Of a stretch of 64,000 nt of DNA, positions 59,612 to 64,000 are shown one piece after another. Position numbers and translations under genes: made by a program. The DNA lies in assembly GCF_013177695.1 (NCBI RefSeq), contig NZ_WOEY01000101.1, forward strand, positions 62,001-126,000, read 5' to 3'. Each line of letters starts with the position of its first letter. Position 1 is the first letter of the stretch. Below the pieces are notes generated by a model. It made no database searches and had not been told where the DNA came from. It saw nothing but the letters and a program-made list of their open reading frames with translations. This DNA comes from Paraburkholderia solitsugae. GTDB taxonomy: Bacteria; Pseudomonadota; Gammaproteobacteria; Burkholderiales; Burkholderiaceae.

Positions 59612-60058
59612 TCAAGTCTGGTTGCCCCACAGATTGTCGATCGCGCGGATCGCTAGCAAATATCCGTTCGCGCCAGCTCCGCAGATCACCGCAGTGGCCG
59701 CCACCGAGATCGTCGAGTGACGATATTCTTCGGAACGCCGGTGAATGTTGGTGATATGCAATTCCACTACCGGCCGGCGGATGAGCTTGACTGCGTCGAG
59801 CACCGGAATCCGACCGAACGAAAAGCCGGCCGGATTGATGATCAGCGCCGCGTCTTGCAGGAACGCTTCCTGAATCCAGTCGATCAGCTCGCTTTCGCTG
59901 TTGGTCTGACGGAATACGCAGTCGAACTTGAGCGCGTCGGCCAGCGTCAGGCAGTTCTCTTCGATGTCCTTGAGCGTGGTGGTGCCGTAAATGTGAGGCT
60001 CCCTTGCGCCCAGCATGTTCAGATTGGAGCCATTGAGGATGTAGAGTTTGCGAGTCAT
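59612..60058 (-). CDS. aroQ: Type II 3-dehydroquinate dehydratase
   Basis: Interconverts 3-dehydroquinate and 3-dehydroshikimate, 148 residues. Family residues: LNGSNLNMLG at the start, catalytic Y24 in HIYGTTTL, N75 in INPAGFS, H101 in ELHITNIH and R113. The gene is the second of an operon with an MHS-type transporter (4 bp apart), which suggests a catabolic role in quinate or shikimate use rather than aromatic amino acid biosynthesis. Confidence 0.92.
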   Translation of the reverse strand: MTRKLYILNGSNLNMLGAREPHIYGTTTLKDIEENCLTLADALKFDCVFRQTNSESELIDWIQEAFLQDAALIINPAGFSFGRIPVLDAVKLIRRPVVELHITNIHRRSEEYRHSTISVAATAVICGAGANGYLLAIRAIDNLWGNQT

Positions 60059-60062
60059 GGTT

Positions 60063-61406
60063 TCAATGTGTAGAAGAGCGTTCCAGAGACGTGCCTTTGG
60101 TTTCCCGGGATATTGCGATCATCAGGAAGGAGATCAGGTTCAGCGAGCCGCAAACCGCTACGATGGCCCACGGGGAACCGTTAAAGGCATTGAGCAGCGC
60201 CACGGCGACGATCGGCATCGGGCCGCCGGTGAGCAGGTTGGCTCCTGAGTACGACAGTGCGGACCCCGTGTAGCGCGCCTCGGTCGGAAAGGACTCAGCG
60301 AACCAGACCGGCTGGATACCACTCTGGAACTGTGTGAAGCCGAGGAACGCGCCCATCACGGCCATCGTCATGGCGATTGAGTTCTGGTTGAGAATCGGGA
60401 AGTAGATCAGGCAGCAGATCAGCGTGCAGAACGAGCCGATCATCAGCGCACGTTTGCGTCCGATCCGATCGCTCAGATAGCCGCCCGCCAGCGCCCCCAC
60501 GATGGCACAGACATTCGCAACCATTAGCAGCATGAAACCGGTCTGCTTTGGTACGCCGAGGTGTTTCGTCAGGTAGCTGAGCGAGAAAACCACGATTAGA
60601 TAAAACAGCGCGGCCGGGCCACAGAAGAACAGCGTCAGGCGAAGCGCGGTGCGCCAGTGATATTTGAAGACGGTGCCGAGTGGATTTGCGGCACGCGTGG
60701 GAGCGCCAGTCTGCTTGAGCGCCTCGAAGGCCGGTGTCTCGCTAACCTTCCTGCGGATGTAGATGCCCAGCAGCACCAGGACAAAGCTTGCGAGGAACGG
60801 GACTCGCCATCCCCAGGAATCGAAGTCGTCCGACGAAAGCACCGCGGCCAGCGTAAAGAGCGAGAAATTGGCGAGAATCTGGCTGAGTGGCGAGCAAATG
60901 CCAAGCAGGCCCGAATACCAACCACGTCGGTTAGCAGACGCATGCTCCACCGCCATCAGTTGCGCGCCCGTCGATTCGCCGCCAAGCGCGAAACCCTGAA
61001 TGATGCGCAGCGACACCAGCAACGTCGGCGCGAGGATGCCAACCTGGTGGTAAGTGGGCAGCAACCCCATCAGGAACGATGACGCGCCCATCACCGACAC
61101 GGTGATAAGCATCAGTTTGCGGCGTCCCCAACGGTCACCGAGCATCCCGCAGATCACCGCGCCGATCGGGCGTGCGGCCAGCCCTGCCCAGAAACTAGCG
61201 AGCGACGCGAGCAGCGAGGCGGTCGGGTCCAGCGACGGGAAAAACAGCTTTGGAAAGATCGTGGCCGCGACCACGCCATACAATGCGAAGTCGAACCATT
61301 CGAGCGCTGTACCGACGGTTGCGCCTGCCACCGCCCGGCGCGCCATCAAGTGAGCCTGCGCGGACTGTTCTTCCGCGGCAAGGTCTGAATCAGCAAAAAA
61401 TGACAT
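60063..61406 (-). CDS. MFS metabolite:H+ symporter (MHS family)
   Basis: Inner-membrane importer of 447 residues with about 12 hydrophobic segments and MHS-family motifs: GTALEWFDFALYGVVAA, GDRWGRRKLMLITV and GFALGGESTGAQLMAVEHA. The start at 61406 has AGGAGA 6 bases upstream. Neighbouring aroQ suggests that the substrate is shikimate, quinate or a related acid. It is divergent from an IclR-type regulator. Confidence 0.9.
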   Translation of the reverse strand: MSFFADSDLAAEEQSAQAHLMARRAVAGATVGTALEWFDFALYGVVAATIFPKLFFPSLDPTASLLASLASFWAGLAARPIGAVICGMLGDRWGRRKLMLITVSVMGASSFLMGLLPTYHQVGILAPTLLVSLRIIQGFALGGESTGAQLMAVEHASANRRGWYSGLLGICSPLSQILANFSLFTLAAVLSSDDFDSWGWRVPFLASFVLVLLGIYIRRKVSETPAFEALKQTGAPTRAANPLGTVFKYHWRTALRLTLFFCGPAALFYLIVVFSLSYLTKHLGVPKQTGFMLLMVANVCAIVGALAGGYLSDRIGRKRALMIGSFCTLICCLIYFPILNQNSIAMTMAVMGAFLGFTQFQSGIQPVWFAESFPTEARYTGSALSYSGANLLTGGPMPIVAVALLNAFNGSPWAIVAVCGSLNLISFLMIAISRETKGTSLERSSTH

Positions 61407-61432
61407 GTTGTCTCCTGAATTCCCGATATGTT

Positions 61433-61446
61433 GAAACGTTCGTTTC
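61433..61446. promoter_or_regulatory. Dyad between MHS transporter and IclR genes
   Basis: GAAACG-TT-CGTTTC, 6-bp arms with a 2-base spacer, 27 bases upstream of the transporter start codon. It lies in the divergent promoter region and is a candidate IclR operator. Confidence 0.45.
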
Positions 61447-61534
61447 TGGCGACGAACAAGTGCTATTGTTTGCGCTGCAAAGACGGGGCGTTCCGTACCG
61501 GAACTGCATTTCACATTGCGGAAGTCGGCGGGAA

Positions 61535-62320
61535 ATGTCGCTCAAAAACGGTCTGAGAATTCTCGATTTGCTGGCGTCGCAAGGCGAAGGCGTAGGCCTC
61601 GTTGCCATTGCCGACGCCTTGTCCCTGCCGCGCAGCACGTGTCACCGCCTGCTCGCCGAACTCGTTGAAGGCGGGTATGTCAGGCAGCTGGTCGATCACA
61701 GCCGGTACATCCTGACAATGCGCATGACGTCGAACGGACTCGAATTCCTGAGCCTGACGGGGATCGCAGATATCGCCCAGCCGATCATCGAACGCGTCGC
61801 CGCGCAGAGCGGTGAACTGGCGCGGCTGTCGCTGGTGGACGGCGAAGCAATTATCTGGGTGGGTAAGGCGGACGGGCATCGCATCGGCTTCCGCTACGAT
61901 CCCGACATGGGCCAGGCTGCGCGACTTTCATGCACGTCGACCGGACACGCGTGGCTCATGACGATGACCGACGAACAGGCGATCGCACTGGTTTTGAAGC
62001 AGGGCTTCGGACCGCCGAATGAGTTCGGACCCAATGCGCCGACGACACTCAAAGCGCTGCTGGGATTCCTGCACGCCGCTCGCGTACGTGGTTACGCGAT
62101 GATTGACGAGGTGTTTGCCCCGCGCATGTCCGCGGTGGCGGTGCCCGTGGTAAGTGGTTCGCGCTGCGTCGGCGTTATCAGTTTGGCCGGCCCGCGGGTG
62201 CGGCTGACTGCCGAGAAGATTCACGAGTACTCGGTATTGCTGCGCGAGGCGGCGAATGAGCTGGCTCAGTTGAGCAATATGGCGGGATTCCCCAGTCGGC
62301 CACCACTCGGCAAGGGATGA
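61535..62320 (+). CDS. IclR-family transcriptional regulator
   Basis: Regulator of 261 residues: the winged helix-turn-helix (NGLRILDLLASQGEGVGLVA, LSLPRSTCHRLLAELVEGGY) and the C-terminal effector domain (RLSCTSTGHAWLMTM, GYAMIDEV, AVAVPVVSG). The start at 61535 places the helix-turn-helix close to the N-terminus; a GGCGGGAA lies directly before it, and earlier in-frame starts remain possible. It is divergent from the MHS-aroQ operon and probably activates or represses it. Confidence 0.88.
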   Translation: MSLKNGLRILDLLASQGEGVGLVAIADALSLPRSTCHRLLAELVEGGYVRQLVDHSRYILTMRMTSNGLEFLSLTGIADIAQPIIERVAAQSGELARLSLVDGEAIIWVGKADGHRIGFRYDPDMGQAARLSCTSTGHAWLMTMTDEQAIALVLKQGFGPPNEFGPNAPTTLKALLGFLHAARVRGYAMIDEVFAPRMSAVAVPVVSGSRCVGVISLAGPRVRLTAEKIHEYSVLLREAANELAQLSNMAGFPSRPPLGKG

Positions 62321-62425
62321 GGAGGGACCGGACTCACGCCCTCCGAGCGGCGGACGAGGTGGAAAACAGGTGCGAGAATCGGGGTTCAAGGGTGGATTTC
62401 CACGCCGGTATCAAGGAAATACGAA

Positions 62426-62845
62426 ATGGACGATCCATATGACCTTCAGCGCTTTGTCGACGCCCAGGACCCGGTGTTCGCACAGGTATGCGATGAGTTG
62501 AGGGATGGACGTAAGCGAAGCCACTGGATGTGGTTCGTGTTTCCGCAAATCCAGGGCCTCGGGGCAAGCGCAATGGCGCAGCGGTTCGCAATCTCGTCGT
62601 TGGCCGAGGCCGATGCCTATCTGCGGCACCCGTTACTCGGCCCCCGGCTCCGCGAATCGACGCAACTGGTCAACCGCGTCGAAGAGCGTTCCATAGAAGA
62701 AATTTTCGGATATCCGGATTATCTGAAGTTTCGATCGTCGATCAGTCTGTTCGCGCGCGCCACGAGCGACAACGACGTATTTGTGGAAGCACTGCGCAAG
62801 TATTTCGGCGGGGAAGCTGATCCACAAACTCTGCAGTTGCTCTAG
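62426..62845 (+). CDS. DUF1810 family protein
   Basis: Protein of 139 residues matching DUF1810: DLQRFVDAQDPVFAQVCDEL, RSHWMWFVFPQIQGLG, AYLRHPLLGPRL and SLFARATSDNDVF. Function unknown; the family is related to calpastatin-named proteins in older annotation. AAGGAAA lies 6 bases upstream. Stand-alone gene. Confidence 0.9.
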   Translation: MDDPYDLQRFVDAQDPVFAQVCDELRDGRKRSHWMWFVFPQIQGLGASAMAQRFAISSLAEADAYLRHPLLGPRLRESTQLVNRVEERSIEEIFGYPDYLKFRSSISLFARATSDNDVFVEALRKYFGGEADPQTLQLL

Positions 62846-62916
62846 GCCGTTTTTGCGCTGGGCCTGCGAGCGTGGCGGAGCGCACTTCGGAATTTCAGTG
62901 GCGGCACAGTGTGGCG

Positions 62917-63960
62917 TCAATTCCCGCTCGCATCGGCTGCGCGGGACCGGTAGAGCAGCAGGTGATCGGTGCCGGATTCGGACAGCCAGAGTTCGCCCGG
63001 GCGGCCCATCATCTCACGTACGTTCGCGTGCGGGCGCGGCAGCGAAAACACTTCGAACCGCTCGGCACGCGGGTCAAAGCGCACTAGCGCGTTGGCGCTC
63101 CAATCACTGAGCCAGACGATATCCTGGTCGTCTACAAAAATTGCGTAGGCATGCGGATCGTTGCCGGGCAGTCGCCATTCGCGCCATTGATGCGTCACGG
63201 GATCGAATAAGCCGACTTTTCCTGCGTTCCACTCGCTGACCCAGACGCGCCCCTTCGAATCGGACCCTACGCGGCGTGCGCCCTGATTCGACGTTGGCGG
63301 CTCGATGACCTGCGTCGCACCACTCCCGGGATCGATGCGACCGAGATAACTCCCGGCTAGTGACGCGAAATACAGGCCACCGTCCGGGGTCACGCAGATG
63401 CCGTAGGGCCCGGGCCCGCGCGGCGCATCGAAGACTCGCATGTGGGCGCGCTGCGGATCCAGTTCGCCATAGACGCCACTTTGCCCGGTAAACCACAGAT
63501 GCCCTTGTTTGTCGAATACGGCGGTGTTCAGATTGGCGTTCGGCCGGTCCTTAGGCAGCGGAAAACGGGTGACGGCGAGCGTCTTCGGATCGATGCGCAC
63601 AATCGCGTTCTGGCCGCCGTCAGTCACCCACGCCGCGCGATCGGGACCCACGATCACGCCGTGCGGCGCCGATCCTGCGCCGAGCGGAATCTTGTCGATC
63701 CTGCCGCTACGCGGGTCCAGCCGTCCGACCACGCCCTGCGCCTGCGCGGTGTACCACACGGCGCCGTCCGGCGCCGGTGCAACGTCATGCGGCGCACTGC
63801 CGGTCGGCACAGCGAAGGTCTCGAACGACGGCGGTTGCGCCTGCGCCGAGCCGATGGTGAGCGCAACGCTCGCCAGGGCCGACGCAAACCACGGTGCCGG
63901 CCCTGCGTCGAGAATCTTGTTCACCGTTGCCACAACCCGCTTCCTTGCGATCGCCAACAT
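62917..63960 (-). CDS. Exported streptogramin-lyase-like beta-propeller
   Basis: Protein of 347 residues with an N-terminal signal region (SALASVALTIGSAQA, cleavage near residue 42) and repeated blade motifs such as APAPDGAVWYTAQAQGVVGRLD, VGPDRAAWVTDGGQ and DDQDIVWLSDWSANALVRFD, the pattern of Vgb-type seven-bladed propellers. True Vgb linearises streptogramin B; exported relatives mostly have unknown roles. The start follows GGAGA by 6 bases. Confidence 0.82.
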   Translation of the reverse strand: MLAIARKRVVATVNKILDAGPAPWFASALASVALTIGSAQAQPPSFETFAVPTGSAPHDVAPAPDGAVWYTAQAQGVVGRLDPRSGRIDKIPLGAGSAPHGVIVGPDRAAWVTDGGQNAIVRIDPKTLAVTRFPLPKDRPNANLNTAVFDKQGHLWFTGQSGVYGELDPQRAHMRVFDAPRGPGPYGICVTPDGGLYFASLAGSYLGRIDPGSGATQVIEPPTSNQGARRVGSDSKGRVWVSEWNAGKVGLFDPVTHQWREWRLPGNDPHAYAIFVDDQDIVWLSDWSANALVRFDPRAERFEVFSLPRPHANVREMMGRPGELWLSESGTDHLLLYRSRAADASGN

Positions 63961-64000
63961 GTTCGTCTCCGCGTCACAGGATGAGTTTCAAAGGGCGCTG

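Noticed and set aside
1..64000. CRISPR arrays, tRNA or rRNA genes
   Set aside because: No regularly spaced 20-40-bp repeats of the CRISPR type and no recognisable tRNA or rRNA segments were seen on reading through.

Overview
The window is high-GC, tightly packed DNA from a Gram-negative beta-proteobacterium, most likely Burkholderiaceae (Paraburkholderia, Caballeronia or Burkholderia). This rests on the trimeric porin at 29.7 kb, the tripartite RND pump, the many SDR/TetR, MFS and GntR modules, and a leader element near 53.5 kb that resembles one I know from that family. It looks like an accessory, catabolic part of the genome. No rRNA, tRNA, CRISPR array or replication origin was seen.

Layout. 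0-9 kb: an SDR; a minus-strand redox group (TetR, SDR, MDR reductase, aldo-keto reductase, SnoaL-like protein) with a 28-bp perfect palindrome in front of the first SDR; an isochorismatase-fold protein lacking its catalytic residues; a Tat-exported carbonic anhydrase; a 2OG-Fe(II) oxygenase; and the first copy (8241-9073) of a long direct repeat carrying a LolA/DUF1571-like gene. 9-31 kb: one large catabolic block. It holds a branched-chain-type ABC importer whose two ATPases are fused (LivGF), a TauD/TfdA dioxygenase with an acyl-CoA synthetase, a GntR regulator, an MFS importer, a biotin-dependent carboxylase set (12S-type carboxyltransferase, two biotin carriers, biotin carboxylase and two divergent 5S-type subunits), a DUF35 protein, a second CoA ligase, a thiolase-fold protein and a porin. 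Four TGT-N2-ACA sites lie in the upstream regions of this block and probably bind the GntR regulator. I read it as a pathway that imports an organic acid or ketone, activates it with CoA, carboxylates it and cleaves it. The 5S-type subunits have lost residues that define the family, so the chemistry may be new.

31-45 kb: a TetR/SDR pair with matching inverted operators, an IS630-type insertion sequence, a cytochrome P450, a barnase-fold lipoprotein without catalytic residues, a cytochrome c beside a broken flavin amine oxidase, and an RND efflux operon with its TetR regulator. 45-47 kb: the second copy of the direct repeat, followed by a scar made of a 171-bp exact copy of the livF 3' end joined to a piece of a xanthine/uracil permease. 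The two repeats lie 37 kb apart in the same orientation and enclose the whole catabolic block.

47-64 kb: a PRISE-type reductase and an SDR, small exported proteins, a Tat-exported metallo-beta-lactamase-fold hydrolase with a CobW-type GTPase, a truncated amidohydrolase, a leader element plus small gene, a 167-bp MITE-like element, several membrane proteins of unknown function, an exported phosphoesterase, an AroQ/MHS-transporter/IclR group (probably for shikimate/quinate-like compounds), a DUF1810 protein and an exported streptogramin-lyase-like beta-propeller. Broken genes are frequent (P450, amine oxidase, amidohydrolase, epimerase, permease), which indicates active rearrangement.
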